A DNA stretch of 64,000 nt from Planctomycetota bacterium (GTDB lineage Bacteria > Planctomycetota > UBA1135 > UBA2386), in contig JACKHZ010000009.1 of assembly GCA_020638735.1 (NCBI GenBank), forward strand, positions 496,001-560,000, in the 5' to 3' direction. Positions 43,071 through 52,199 of the stretch are shown piece after piece. The translations under genes were made by a program, and so were the position numbers. The notes below the pieces were generated by a model that was not told the origin of the DNA, searched no databases, and saw nothing but the letters and a program-made list of their open reading frames with translations. Every line of letters begins with the position of its first letter. Position 1 is the first letter of the stretch.

Positions 43071-43565
43071 GCGGTTCCACCTGAGGGCCCCGGACGCGGG
43101 GCTTGAGCTCCCCGCGAGCGGGGTTCTTGACTGAACGATCCAACCAACGTCGACGCTAGATATCCGAGCCCAGCCCCGCCGACGTCGCTCCCTGGGTTCG
43201 CCGGGTAGCGCGCACAACGGCTCGGACTCGATCGCTGCAAACCGACCGGACCATCGCCCTTGAACGCGCGTCGCCGACGAGCCGGCCCCCCATCACGGCA
43301 TCGAGCGAACGATGCGCGTCGCGTGCGGCGGTCGCCGCGCGGCTGATGGAGGCACCTGCCCGAGACGACCGGGGGGCTGCATGGTGCAAAAAGTGATCCA
43401 ACCTGCGGAGCGAACAGTAGACAGCTCGCCGCCCCAACCGCAAACGAAAAGTGCGGCGTGGGGAACGGGAGCTGTCGATGGACCCCGGCCACAGCGCCAC
43501 CACCGCAGGCGCGGCGGCGGACTCGCGGACGGGCCACTCCAGGTTGGACCGGAAGCTCAGTGGCA
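43071..43565. other. 495-base rplL-rpoB spacer with leader hairpins
   Basis: Non-coding on both strands as far as I can see. Read on the minus strand it holds, close to rpoB, two adjacent GC hairpins: CCCCG/CGGGG at 43110-43123 and GCCCCG/CGGGGC at 43087-43102. The second ends 16 bases before the start codon. Such long rplL-rpoB spacers often contain attenuators or RNA processing sites that lower rpoBC relative to ribosomal protein expression; that role is inferred here. Confidence 0.55.
43087..43123 (-). promoter_or_regulatory. Paired hairpins in the rpoB leader
   Basis: Two compact stems: 43110-43123 (5 bp, loop CGAG on the plus strand) and 43087-43102 (6 bp, loop GACG). They are separated by 7 bases and placed immediately upstream of the rpoB ribosome site AGGTGG. 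They could affect translation start or act as an attenuator; there is no T-run after either. Confidence 0.45.
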
Positions 43566-43967
43566 CTAGGTCAGCTCGACCTTCGCGCCAGCCTCTTCCA
43601 GCTTCTTCTTGATCTCGGCGGCCTCGTCCTTCGACGCGCCCTCCTTGACCGGCTTCGGGGCCTCGTCGACCACGGCCTTGGCCTCCTTGAGGCCCAGACC
43701 GGTGATCTCGCGCACGACCTTGATCACGTTGATCTTGTTCGCGCCGGCGTCCTTGAGAACGACCGTGAACTCGGTCTTCTCTTCGGCCGGAGCAGCGGCG
43801 GCGCCACCCGGAGCAGCGGCGACGGCGACCGGAGCAGCAGCCGAGACACCCCAGCGCTCTTCCATGGCCTTGACCAGCTGAGCGGCCTTGCCCAGGCTCA
43901 GCGCGTCGATCTTCTTGAAGATGTCCTCGAGATCAGCGTCGAGGGTCACGGTTTCATTGTCCGACAT
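43566..43967 (-). CDS. rplL: 50S ribosomal protein L7/L12
   Basis: A 133-residue L7/L12. The N-terminal dimerisation region (VTLDADLEDIFKKIDALSLG) is followed by an Ala-rich hinge (PVAVAAAPGGAAAAPAEE). The C-terminal factor-binding domain has 'KTEFTVVLKDAGANKINVIK' and GLGLKEAKAVVDEAPKPVKEG. It is the flexible stalk that recruits EF-Tu and EF-G. It follows rplJ by 102 bases. The final residues KVELT are a minor variation of the usual KVELK. Confidence 0.97.
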   Translation of the reverse strand: MSDNETVTLDADLEDIFKKIDALSLGKAAQLVKAMEERWGVSAAAPVAVAAAPGGAAAAPAEEKTEFTVVLKDAGANKINVIKVVREITGLGLKEAKAVVDEAPKPVKEGASKDEAAEIKKKLEEAGAKVELT

Positions 43968-44069
43968 CGGAAACTACCTCTGAAGGTATCGGAGTGCAGG
44001 GAGGAGTGGGAAAAACTGAGGATCGCAGGAGGGCGACGGCCGTCACGTGGCCGCGCCAGACACCGCCGA

Positions 44070-44600
44070 TCAAGCGGCGCCTTCCCCCTTGTCGATCTTG
44101 GCTTGAATGCAGCGGGCGAGGCCACCGGCCACGGCGCTGACGACGGTCGCGATCGACCGCGCCGGACCACTGATGGCCGTCACGATCATCGTGTTGACGG
44201 TGTTGCGGTCCGGCAGGTCCGCGAGGGTGGCCGCGGCCGCACCGGTGAAGGCAGTGCCCTCGACGACGCCGCCCTTGATCTTCAGCGGCGCGTCCTTGGT
44301 CTTCTTGATCCAATCGCGCAGGATCTTGGCGGCAGTGATCGCACCTTCCTTGTCGGCCACGGCGACGCCACAGCGACCGCGCAGCGCCGTGCCCATGTCC
44401 AGGCCCATGCCGGAGAGGGCGCGCGCCGCGAGGCGACCGCGAACGACACGGTAGCGGACGCCGGCCTGGCGCAGCTGCGTGCGGATATCGATGTCCTGCA
44501 GCGGTTGCAGGTTGCCGAACTCGACCACGACGCACGAGCCCATGTTCTGGAACTCGTTCTGCAGCTCGGCGAGCAGGATCTCGTTGACTTGGCTGGGCAT
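44070..44600 (-). CDS. rplJ: 50S ribosomal protein L10
   Basis: A 176-residue L10, the base of the L7/L12 stalk. The family start region MPSQVNEILLAELQNEFQNMGSCVVVEF is followed by 'LRQAGVRYRVVRGRLAARAL', the G-rich LRGRCGVAVADKEG and the C-terminal helix 'RSIATVVSAVAGGLARCIQA' that binds L12 dimers. It lies 11 bases after rplA, so it is almost certainly translated from the same message. L10 often represses its own operon by binding the leader, but I cannot identify that site here. Confidence 0.95.
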   Translation of the reverse strand: MPSQVNEILLAELQNEFQNMGSCVVVEFGNLQPLQDIDIRTQLRQAGVRYRVVRGRLAARALSGMGLDMGTALRGRCGVAVADKEGAITAAKILRDWIKKTKDAPLKIKGGVVEGTAFTGAAAATLADLPDRNTVNTMIVTAISGPARSIATVVSAVAGGLARCIQAKIDKGEGAA

Positions 44601-44611
44601 TGGAGTGCTCC

Positions 44612-45298
44612 TTACTCGACGGCGAGCGCGACGCCCGGGCCCATGGAAGTGGAGACGACGACCTTCTTGATGAACGAACCCTTCGCCTGCGCCGGGCGCA
44701 GCGTGCGGAGATGTTCGACGAAGGCGTGCAGATTGGAGGCCAGGTCGTCGGCACCGAACGACTTCTTGCCGATCGCGGCGTGCACATTGGCGCCCGAGTC
44801 GGTGCGGAACTCGATCTTGCCCGCCTTGAACTCGCGCACGGCCTGCGCGACGTTCGGGGTCACGGTGCCGGCCTTCGGCGACGGCATCTTGCCCTGCGGA
44901 CCTAGGACCTTACCGAGCTTGCCGACGAAGCGCATCATGTCGGGCGACGCGATGGTCATGTCGAAGTCGGTGAAGCCCTTCTCGATCTTGTCGGCGAGGT
45001 CCGCCGCACCGACGAAGTCGGCGCCGGCCTCGAGGGCCTCCTTGGCCTTGTCACCGTCGGCGAAGACCGCGATGCGGACCGTCTTGCCGGTGCCCTTCGG
45101 CAGGCTCACCGAACCACGGACCAGCTGGTCCGTCTTCTTCGGATCGATGCCGATTCGCACGACCACCTCGACGGACTCGTCGAACTTGGGGCCGGGCAGC
45201 GACTTGATCAGCGCCATGCCCTCATCGAGCGGGTAGCGCTTGTTGCGCTCCACCTTGGCGGCGCACTTCTCGTAACGACGGCTGCGATGACGAGCCAT
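44612..45298 (-). CDS. rplA: 50S ribosomal protein L1
   Basis: A 228-residue L1. The ATG at 45298 gives MARHRSRRYEKCAAKVERNK. The family signature region is GPQGKMPSPKAGTVTPNVAQAVREFKAGKIEFR, with the RNA-binding part 'VEVVVRIGIDPKKTDQLVRG'. L1 forms the mobile stalk near the E site and commonly represses the rplK-rplA message. The gene follows rplK by 128 bases, a spacer that could hold such a control element, though none is evident. Confidence 0.96.
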   Translation of the reverse strand: MARHRSRRYEKCAAKVERNKRYPLDEGMALIKSLPGPKFDESVEVVVRIGIDPKKTDQLVRGSVSLPKGTGKTVRIAVFADGDKAKEALEAGADFVGAADLADKIEKGFTDFDMTIASPDMMRFVGKLGKVLGPQGKMPSPKAGTVTPNVAQAVREFKAGKIEFRTDSGANVHAAIGKKSFGADDLASNLHAFVEHLRTLRPAQAKGSFIKKVVVSTSMGPGVALAVE

Positions 45299-45426
45299 GG
45301 GTTGATCCTGCTTGGTTGTTGGCCTCGGCGTCGGCGCCACCCCCCGCTCCAACCCGCGCCCTCAGGCGCTCGACCGCTTCGATGCGGCAAGTTGGCGGAG
45401 GCGCGGCCTCGCGGCGCCATCGGTTG

Positions 45427-45852
45427 TCAGTCGACTACTTCGATTCCGCACGAACGCGCCGTGCCTTCCACCATGCGCATTGCGCCCTCGACATCGACGG
45501 AGTTCAGGTCCTTGACCTTGATCTCCGCGATCTCCTTGACCTGGGCGCGGGTGACCCTGCCGGCCACCTGGCTGCCAGGGGTCTGGGCGGCGCTCTCGAT
45601 CTTCGCCGCCTTCTTCAGCAACACCGAAGCGGGCGGCGACTTGAACTCGAGCGTGAAGCTGCGGTCCTTGTAGACCGTGATGACGACCGGGATGATCAGG
45701 CCAGCCTGCGAGCGCGTCTCGTCGTTGAACTGCTTGACGAACTGCCCGATGTTGATGCCGTGCTGACCCAACGCGGGGCCGACGGGCGGGGCCGGGGTCG
45801 CAGCGCCTGCGGGGCACTGCAGCTTGACGGTTGCGGTGATTTCCTTGGCCAT
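45427..45852 (-). CDS. rplK: 50S ribosomal protein L11
   Basis: A 141-residue L11, typical length. The N-terminal domain MAKEITATVKLQCPAGAATPAPPVGPALGQHGINIGQFVKQFND contains the Pro-rich helix that contacts thiostrepton and elongation factors. The C-terminal rRNA-binding domain includes SPPASVLLKKAA and ends with 'VEGAMRMVEGTARSCGIEVVD'. One odd point is LQCPAG for the usual LQIPAG. It is separated from nusG by an atypically long 411-base spacer. Confidence 0.96.
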   Translation of the reverse strand: MAKEITATVKLQCPAGAATPAPPVGPALGQHGINIGQFVKQFNDETRSQAGLIIPVVITVYKDRSFTLEFKSPPASVLLKKAAKIESAAQTPGSQVAGRVTRAQVKEIAEIKVKDLNSVDVEGAMRMVEGTARSCGIEVVD

Positions 45853-46263
45853 GATTCTGATCTCCGCGGTCCAGCGGCTGCGTTGGAGGCAGCCTCCCGC
45901 TTCGTGAGAGCCTCGAGGATCAGCAGCGATCCGAGTGAGGGGGCGAAGATCAAAGCAGGCGCAGCCCCCGGATGCAAGAGTGCTCTCCAGGAAAACCGCG
46001 CTCGACGAGCGCTCCTCCCCGGGAGCAACCCGGGCCCGGCGAACGTGCGCAGTTGCCGATTCCGACCTCCGCCCTCGCGCGAACTCCAGCTGGGCCTGGC
46101 CTGGCTCGGAAACCGGGATCCGGCCTCCCGACTCCTCGGGTCACGGGCTACCGGCTCGCCGGTCTCGGGCGCGCGGCCCCAGGGCCCATGATCACCGGAA
46201 CCCGGGAGCAACGGACCCGATCATCACCGGTCGGCAGCGCCGGGCTCCGCCCGACGCGCGACC
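45853..46263. other. 411-base nusG-rplK spacer
   Basis: No coding signal seen. It is rich in CCCGGG palindromes, and the sequence CCGGGAGCAAC occurs twice (about 46018 and 46202). A small hairpin CGGGC/GCCCG near 46228 lies just after nusG. The spacer is expected to hold a promoter or leader for rplK, but no clear -35/-10 pair is visible. Confidence 0.5.
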
Positions 46264-46794
46264 TCAGATCGGCTCGACTTCCCAGTAGCCGAGCGACATC
46301 GGCGTGGGGCGACCGAAGAAGTTGACCGAAACGTCGAGCGTGCCCTTGTCGGCGTGCACCTCCTCGACGACTGCATCGGTGTTCTCGAAGGCCCCGGTCT
46401 TGATCTTGACGCGATCGCCCTTCTTGAACTGGACCGCCACCTTCGGCTGATCCTTGCTCGAGTCCATCGTCGCGAGCACCTTCTCGACGTCCTCCGGCTT
46501 GGCCGGCGTCGGATGCGCCGCACCACCGACGAAGTCGCCGAAGCCGGGGGTTTCGCGCAGGACGAACCAGACGTCGTCACTCAACTCCATCTCGACCATC
46601 AGGTAGCCGGGGTAGAGCTTGCGGCGCTTGACCGTCTTCTTGCCCCCGCGGTGGTCGGCGATCGTCTCGGTCGGAACGACGATCTGCGGCACATGGCTCT
46701 CGATCCCCGCCTGCTTGAGGCGGCGCACCATGCTCTGGCGGATGCGGTCTTCACGACCGACCTGGACTCGCAGGAAGTACCACGAGAGCGCCAT
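46264..46794 (-). CDS. nusG: Transcription termination/antitermination factor NusG
   Basis: A 176-residue NusG. The start MALSWYFLRVQVGREDRIRQ at 46794 overlaps the secE stop as ATGA. The NGN domain ('KRRKLYPGYLMVEMELSDDV' and WFVLRETPGFGDFVGG) binds the RNA polymerase clamp. The C-terminal KOW domain (QFKKGDRVKIKTGAFENTDAVVEEV) contacts Rho or S10. The family motif P-T-P appears inside 'AAHPTPAKPEDVEKVL', the variable linker. The protein couples transcription to translation or termination. Confidence 0.96.
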   Translation of the reverse strand: MALSWYFLRVQVGREDRIRQSMVRRLKQAGIESHVPQIVVPTETIADHRGGKKTVKRRKLYPGYLMVEMELSDDVWFVLRETPGFGDFVGGAAHPTPAKPEDVEKVLATMDSSKDQPKVAVQFKKGDRVKIKTGAFENTDAVVEEVHADKGTLDVSVNFFGRPTPMSLGYWEVEPI

Positions 46795-47228
46795 CAGGCC
46801 CCTCCGCCCATCAGCAGGTTCATGGCCATGACCAGACCGAGGTCGACGATGGTCAGGAACACGAACAACACGGCGACCATCGCGGTCACCGCCAGAGTGC
46901 CTTGCCACGTCTCCGCCCAGGTCGGCCACGTCACGCGCACCATCTCGTTCTCGGTGTCGATCAGCGCGTCGGCGATGCGCGGGCGGTTCAGAACCATGTA
47001 GATGAAGAAGCCGAGCACGGCGAGCACGCCGATGGCGACGCAGGTCGAGCCGCGCAGCTCACCGAGGATCGGGAACGGACTGATCAGCGTCGGGTTGGAC
47101 GTCTCCATCCAGCGCGCCAGCACGTCGTCCAGCCCACCGCCGTGGAAGCAGCCGTAGGCCACGAGTAGGAAGAGCGCCCAGAAGGCGAACATCCGCGCGT
47201 AACGGCCGTCGTTCTTGCGATAGCTCAC
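46794..47228 (-). CDS. secE: Preprotein translocase subunit SecE (three-helix form)
   Basis: A 144-residue SecE. Two extra N-terminal membrane helices (about 13-28 and 62-80) precede the conserved amphipathic helix and final membrane helix ('DTENEMVRVTWPTWAETWQG' then TLAVTAMVAVLFVFLTIVDLGL). The conserved W-P in VTWPTW marks the family. The core one-helix SecE is ~60 residues; this longer three-helix plan is like that of Escherichia coli. SecE clamps SecY in the inner membrane. The gene overlaps nusG and follows tRNA-Trp. Confidence 0.93.
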   Translation of the reverse strand: MSYRKNDGRYARMFAFWALFLLVAYGCFHGGGLDDVLARWMETSNPTLISPFPILGELRGSTCVAIGVLAVLGFFIYMVLNRPRIADALIDTENEMVRVTWPTWAETWQGTLAVTAMVAVLFVFLTIVDLGLVMAMNLLMGGGA

Positions 47229-47348
47229 GGTCTTGGTCCTCGCCGAGCAGCGGCGAAGCCGGGCGCCGTTGTTCGCGCACCCATCTCACCGCGCCGGCCT
47301 GTTCGTATCGGTCGACTGCAGCGCTGGCCGTTCAGGGCCAACGGAAAA

Positions 47349-47424
47349 TGGCAGGGCAGGAAGGACTCGAACCCACAACCGGCTGATTTGGAATCAGCTG
47401 CACTACCAATTGTGCTACTGCCCT
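47349..47424 (-). tRNA. tRNA-Trp (anticodon CCA)
   Basis: 76 bases including an encoded CCA end. Acceptor stem AGGGCAG/CTGCCCT, anticodon stem-loop CTGA-TTCCAAA-TCAG, and GGTTCGAGTCC in the T arm. Located between tuf and secE, the same order as in many bacteria. Confidence 0.95.
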
Positions 47425-47539
47425 ACACACGAACGACGGGGTCGGTGCAACCAACCCCGCCGCGAGGTCCCGGTCGCAGGCACCGGGATCGAAGCGCCCC
47501 CACGATCGCCGACTTCGACGATCGCGAGGCGATCGCAGG

Positions 47540-48742
<1,203 letters not shown>

Positions 48743-48834
48743 GGGTCTGGACTCGGGGAGTGTCGAACGGTGTGTGGGCCTGGCGAACGGGCCTTGGCTG
48801 GCACCGGTCGACGCAGAGGATGGAGACTCGAAGA

Positions 48835-48909
48835 TGGAGCTGCTACTGGGACTTGAACCCAGGACCTCCTCCTTACCAAGGAGGTGCTCTACCGCTGAGC
48901 TATAGCAGC
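48835..48909 (-). tRNA. tRNA-Thr (anticodon GGT)
   Basis: 75 bases with encoded CCA. Acceptor GCTGCTA/TAGCAGC, anticodon arm CTCCT-TGGTA-AGGAG with GGT, T arm CTGGGTTCAAGTCCCAG. Immediately upstream of tuf, matching the thrT-tufB arrangement of other bacteria. Confidence 0.95.
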
Positions 48910-48981
48910 GAACGAAATCGGAGAAAGAACGAGCGCCGGCCCCCCGCAGCACCCATCGGAGCGGCGGAGCACCAGCAAACC

Positions 48982-49056
<75 letters not shown>

Positions 49057-49160
49057 GAGGACGGGCGACTTCGGGCCCAGCGACGAATCGCCAGCGCACG
49101 AAATCCATGTTGTCAGTCGCGCGCACGCCCCCACGACCTCGACAGGCCGTGGAGTTCAGG

Positions 49161-49245
49161 TGGTGGGCGGAGCAGGATTCGAACCTGCGAAGGCAGAGCC
49201 ACCAGATTTACAGTCTGGCCCAGTTGGCCGCTTTGGTATCCGCCC
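49161..49245 (-). tRNA. tRNA-Tyr (anticodon GTA)
   Basis: 85 bases with encoded CCA and the long variable arm expected of bacterial tRNA-Tyr. Acceptor GGGCGGA/TCCGCCC, anticodon arm CCAGA-CTGTAAA-TCTGG, T arm GCAGGTTCGAATCCTGC. Confidence 0.95.
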
Positions 49246-49320
49246 GGGCTAGCCGTGCACGTGCCCCTTCCTCAACCCCTCCCTGCTGCGCGGACCCGTC
49301 CTGGCCACCTCGACGAAACC

Positions 49321-49396
49321 TGGAGCTAGCGATGGGAATCGAACCCACAACCTCCAGATTACAAATCAGGTGCTCTACCAGTTGAGCTACGCTAGC
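49321..49396 (-). tRNA. tRNA-Thr (anticodon TGT)
   Basis: 76 bases with encoded CCA. Acceptor CGCTAGC/GCTAGCG by complement, T arm GTGGGTTCGATTCCCAT, anticodon loop TTTGTAA. The anticodon stem CCTGA/TCTGG has one U-U mismatch at its middle pair. First gene of the tRNA-tuf-rpo transcript. Confidence 0.92.
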
Positions 49397-49423
49397 AGGC
49401 AGCTGCTGCGGAAAGGACGGAGG

Positions 49424-49451
49424 AAGATACCGGCGCCCAAAGGCAGTTCAA
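49424..49451 (-). promoter_or_regulatory. Promoter of the tRNA-tuf-secE transcription unit
   Basis: Minus-strand TTGAAC (49446-49451), a 16-base spacer, then TATCTT (49424-49429), about 28 bases before the first tRNA. A run of six A on the minus strand lies about 15-20 bases farther upstream and could serve as an UP element. This is the best sigma70-like match found in the window. Confidence 0.6.
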
Positions 49452-49480
49452 GGCTGCCGCAGCGCATTTTTTGCGGTGCT

Positions 49481-49500
49481 CGCTGCCACCCGCGGCAGCG
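49481..49500 (-). terminator. Hairpin after the response regulator gene
   Basis: A 7-bp stem (CGCTGCC at 49481-49487 and GGCAGCG at 49494-49500) with a 6-base loop, 11 bases past the stop. It separates the regulator gene from the promoter of the tRNA-tuf unit. No T-run follows. Confidence 0.45.
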
Positions 49501-49511
49501 GACACTCGGCC

Positions 49512-49919
49512 TCACCCTTCGCCGTTCGCGACGCCGAACTCGCCCCCCTGACCACCGACCGTTCCCGCGAGGTCCTTGACCATCGCCTGGAACCGCATCA
49601 GGTCGAACGGCTTGCCCAACACGGCGTGCACGAACGGCAACGCCGCGAGGCGCGTGCGGATCCTGTCGTCGAGGTAGCCGGAGATGACCATCACCGCCGG
49701 CGGCCGCCGGAGATCACAGAGGGACTCGAGCACCTCGAGACCGCTGGCGCCGGGCATGTCGAGATCACAGACCAGCACCCTCAAAGCCGGGTCGCGCGCG
49801 AGGCGCGCAGCGCTCGGTCCGTCGTAGGCCGGAGTCGCGCGCAGTCCTGCACGCCGCAGCAATTCGACGAGCAGGCTGCTGACGTCGCGATCGTTGTCGG
49901 CGATGAGGACGTTCGTCAC
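49512..49919 (-). CDS. Single-domain response regulator
   Basis: A 135-residue CheY-like receiver with no output domain, starting at a GTG at 49919. The acidic pocket is D8-N9 (usually two Asp), the phosphoacceptor is D52 in CDLDMPG, with S80 at the Thr/Ser position and K103 in GKPF. The tail (GTVGGQGGEFGVANGEG) is Gly-rich and disordered. It would receive phosphate from a histidine kinase and act by protein contact. No kinase gene lies in the window. Confidence 0.9.
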   Translation of the reverse strand: MTNVLIADNDRDVSSLLVELLRRAGLRATPAYDGPSAARLARDPALRVLVCDLDMPGASGLEVLESLCDLRRPPAVMVISGYLDDRIRTRLAALPFVHAVLGKPFDLMRFQAMVKDLAGTVGGQGGEFGVANGEG

Positions 49920-50084
49920 GGAGCCACCGGACCTGGACTAGGGCGTTGAGACGGAGCCGGATCGCGTCGGCGGCGGCGACCCAGGCCGCGGAATGTAGCC
50001 TGCTGGTGGGTATCCGGTGAAGCCGAAACCCGCCGACCACCGCTGGGTCCCGACCGCAGGGCAGCCGGCGCCCCTCCGCGCGCT

Positions 50085-52148
50085 CTAGCCGTCGCCGAGC
50101 GGCTGCAGCCACGAGATGTCTTCGAACGGCACCTCCATGCGCACCCGGCCGTACTCGACGACGACCAACTCGCGGACCTTGTCCACCTTCAAGACCGGGC
50201 AGGTGCGGCTCCACCGCGGCAAGAACACCTGGTCGCCCTTCTTCAGTCGGTGACAGAATGCCATCCGGCGCCGGTGCAGCGCGGCCTGCTTCGACAGGCC
50301 ATCGACGACTGCCTTCAGCGCCCGCGCCCGCTCACCGTGCTGTCCCGGCGCGCTCGCCAGGGCCTGCAGGTGCTCGTGCATCGCCGCCTGTGCCCTCCGC
50401 AGCTCGCGCTCGACGACGCCATCGGCTTCCTCCTGCAGCCAGTTCTCCTTCTTCACCGCCGCCGCCAACCGTTCGGCGAGCTCGCTCTCGCGCGCTTCGA
50501 CGACGCGCGATCGATCGGCGGTGCGCTGCCGGTCCTGCTCGGCGTCGCGGCGCGCGACCTGCACGCGCTCGATCAGGTTGTCGAGCGTGCGGTCGCGGGT
50601 GCCGAGCAGCGCCCGTGCCCGATCGACGATCGCCATCGGCATGCCGACGCGCGCGGCGATGTCGAGCGCGTGGCTGTTCCCGGGAATGCCGAGGTCGAGC
50701 CGGTAGAGCGGTCGCAAGGTCTCGCCGTCGAACGCCATCGAACCGTTCTCCGCACCCTGGTGCTGGTAGGCGAAGTCCTTGAGGCGACCGAGGTGGGTCG
50801 TGACCACGGCGAACACCTGCGCCTTCGTCAACGCCTCGAGCACCGCGTAGCCGAGTACGGCCCCCTCCTCCGGGTCGGTGCCGGCGCCGAGCTCGTCGAG
50901 CAACACCAGCGCATCGGGCGCCGCGCTCTCCACGCATCGCGCGATGCGCTGCACGTGGGAGCTGAACGTGGACAGGTTCTGCGCGATCGCCTGCTCGTCG
51001 CCGATGTCGGCCCGCACTGCGCGGAGAAACGGCACCTGCGCTCCTGCCGCCGCCGGGATCGGCACTCCCGCCGTGGCCATCAACGCCAGCAGGCCGATGG
51101 TCTTCAACACCACGGTCTTGCCGCCCGTGTTCGGACCGGTGACGACCAGCAGGTGGTGCGGATCCCCCAGCGCGATGTCGAGCGGCACCACCGGCGCCGG
51201 ATTGGCGCCCGCCAGCAACAGCGGGTGGCGCGCGCCACGCAGCCGCAGCGGACCGCCCTCGAGCACCTCCGGCACCGTGTATCCGTCGTTGGCGACCAAC
51301 CGCGCCTTGGCCTGAAGCAGGTCCGCAGCGGCGACGAACTGCACCGCAGCCGTCAGTTCGTCGGCGTGGCGCCGCAGGCCGCGCGCAGCGTCGGCGAGCA
51401 CGACGTTGATCTCGTGGTTCTCGGCCGCCTGTGCGTCGGACAACCGGTTGGCGGCCTCCACCACCGCGTCCGGCTCGACGAACAAGGTCGCGCCCGACGC
51501 GCTGCGGTCGTGCAGCACGCCGCGCACGCGTTGCCGGTAATCGGTCTTGACCTGCAGGACCGGGCGCCCGTGCCGCCACGCCGGCTCCGGCGCCTGCAGG
51601 CAGCGACGCACCTCTGCGTCGGCGAGCACCTTGGCCATGGCCACGTCGACCGCCTGCTTCGCCGCCTCGATGTCCCGCCGCACCTGACCGAGGCGCAGCG
51701 ACGCCGAGTCCAGCACCTCGCCGCGATCGTCGACCAGCTGCTCCAGCTCGCCGACGAGGTCTTCGAGGTCGGGCGCCCCGGAGGCGAACCGCTGCAACGG
51801 GCCGGCGCCGGCGCCACACCAGCGCCGACAACGATCGGAGGTGCGCAGCACGCGCTTCAGGTCGGCGATGTCCCGCGCCTGCAGCGCGTGCTCGCCGGCG
51901 ACGAAGCGCTCGAGCCACGACCGCACCTCCACGGCACCCGACAGCGGCAATTCGTTGCGCTCGCCGAGGCGCGCGGCCAACGCCGCGGTCGCCGCCAGGC
52001 GCTCGGCGACCTCCGCCGGGTCGCCCGCCGGCGCCAACGCCTCCACCGCAGTACGGCCCAGCGGCGTGGTCAGCCGTGCGGTCAGCAAGGCGCGCACGAC
52101 GGCGAACTCGAGGGCGTCGAGGTCGAAGGGCTGGGCTCGGCTGGACAT
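50085..52148 (-). CDS. mutS2: MutS2-family ATPase lacking the Smr nuclease domain
   Basis: A 687-residue protein starting at the ATG at 52148. The N-terminal core and clamp region are followed by the ABC-type ATPase: Walker A GPNTGGKTVVLKTIG, Walker B LVLLDELGAGTDPEEGAVLG, and 'VTTHLGRLKDFAYQ'. A long charged coiled coil and a C-terminal KOW-like module (LKKGDQVFLPRW) complete it. MutS2 usually continues into an Smr endonuclease domain (~80 residues); here the protein stops after KOW. The family acts on branched DNA or collided ribosomes. Without Smr only the latter clamp/ATPase action is expected. Divergent from the cystathionine synthase-type gene by 51 bases. Confidence 0.9.
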   Translation of the reverse strand: MSSRAQPFDLDALEFAVVRALLTARLTTPLGRTAVEALAPAGDPAEVAERLAATAALAARLGERNELPLSGAVEVRSWLERFVAGEHALQARDIADLKRVLRTSDRCRRWCGAGAGPLQRFASGAPDLEDLVGELEQLVDDRGEVLDSASLRLGQVRRDIEAAKQAVDVAMAKVLADAEVRRCLQAPEPAWRHGRPVLQVKTDYRQRVRGVLHDRSASGATLFVEPDAVVEAANRLSDAQAAENHEINVVLADAARGLRRHADELTAAVQFVAAADLLQAKARLVANDGYTVPEVLEGGPLRLRGARHPLLLAGANPAPVVPLDIALGDPHHLLVVTGPNTGGKTVVLKTIGLLALMATAGVPIPAAAGAQVPFLRAVRADIGDEQAIAQNLSTFSSHVQRIARCVESAAPDALVLLDELGAGTDPEEGAVLGYAVLEALTKAQVFAVVTTHLGRLKDFAYQHQGAENGSMAFDGETLRPLYRLDLGIPGNSHALDIAARVGMPMAIVDRARALLGTRDRTLDNLIERVQVARRDAEQDRQRTADRSRVVEARESELAERLAAAVKKENWLQEEADGVVERELRRAQAAMHEHLQALASAPGQHGERARALKAVVDGLSKQAALHRRRMAFCHRLKKGDQVFLPRWSRTCPVLKVDKVRELVVVEYGRVRMEVPFEDISWLQPLGDG

Positions 52149-52162
52149 CGGAGGCGAGCATG

Positions 52163-52189
52163 TTGCCCGATTCGTCCGGCTTGTAAACT
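52163..52189 (+). promoter_or_regulatory. Possible promoter in the mutS2/PLP-enzyme divergent gap
   Basis: Plus-strand TTGCCC (52163-52168), 15-base spacer, TAAACT (52184-52189), 10 bases before the ATG at 52200. The spacer is short and the leader would be only a few bases, so this is tentative. Confidence 0.3.
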
Positions 52190-52199
52190 CGCCGCCCCG

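Noticed and set aside
43393..43403. Match to the 16S rRNA 3' end as evidence of an rRNA gene
   Set aside because: Only 11 bases match and the flanks differ from 16S rRNA. No rRNA gene is present; kept only as a minor observation within the spacer finding.
47425..47539. rpmG (L33) expected between tuf and secE
   Set aside because: The 115-base gap is too short and no Cys/Lys-rich short frame is visible; L33 is presumably elsewhere.
50250..52199. Long upstream extension of the cystathionine synthase-type frame
   Set aside because: The extension is antisense to mutS2 and has no family sequence; the ATG at 52200 matches the family start.
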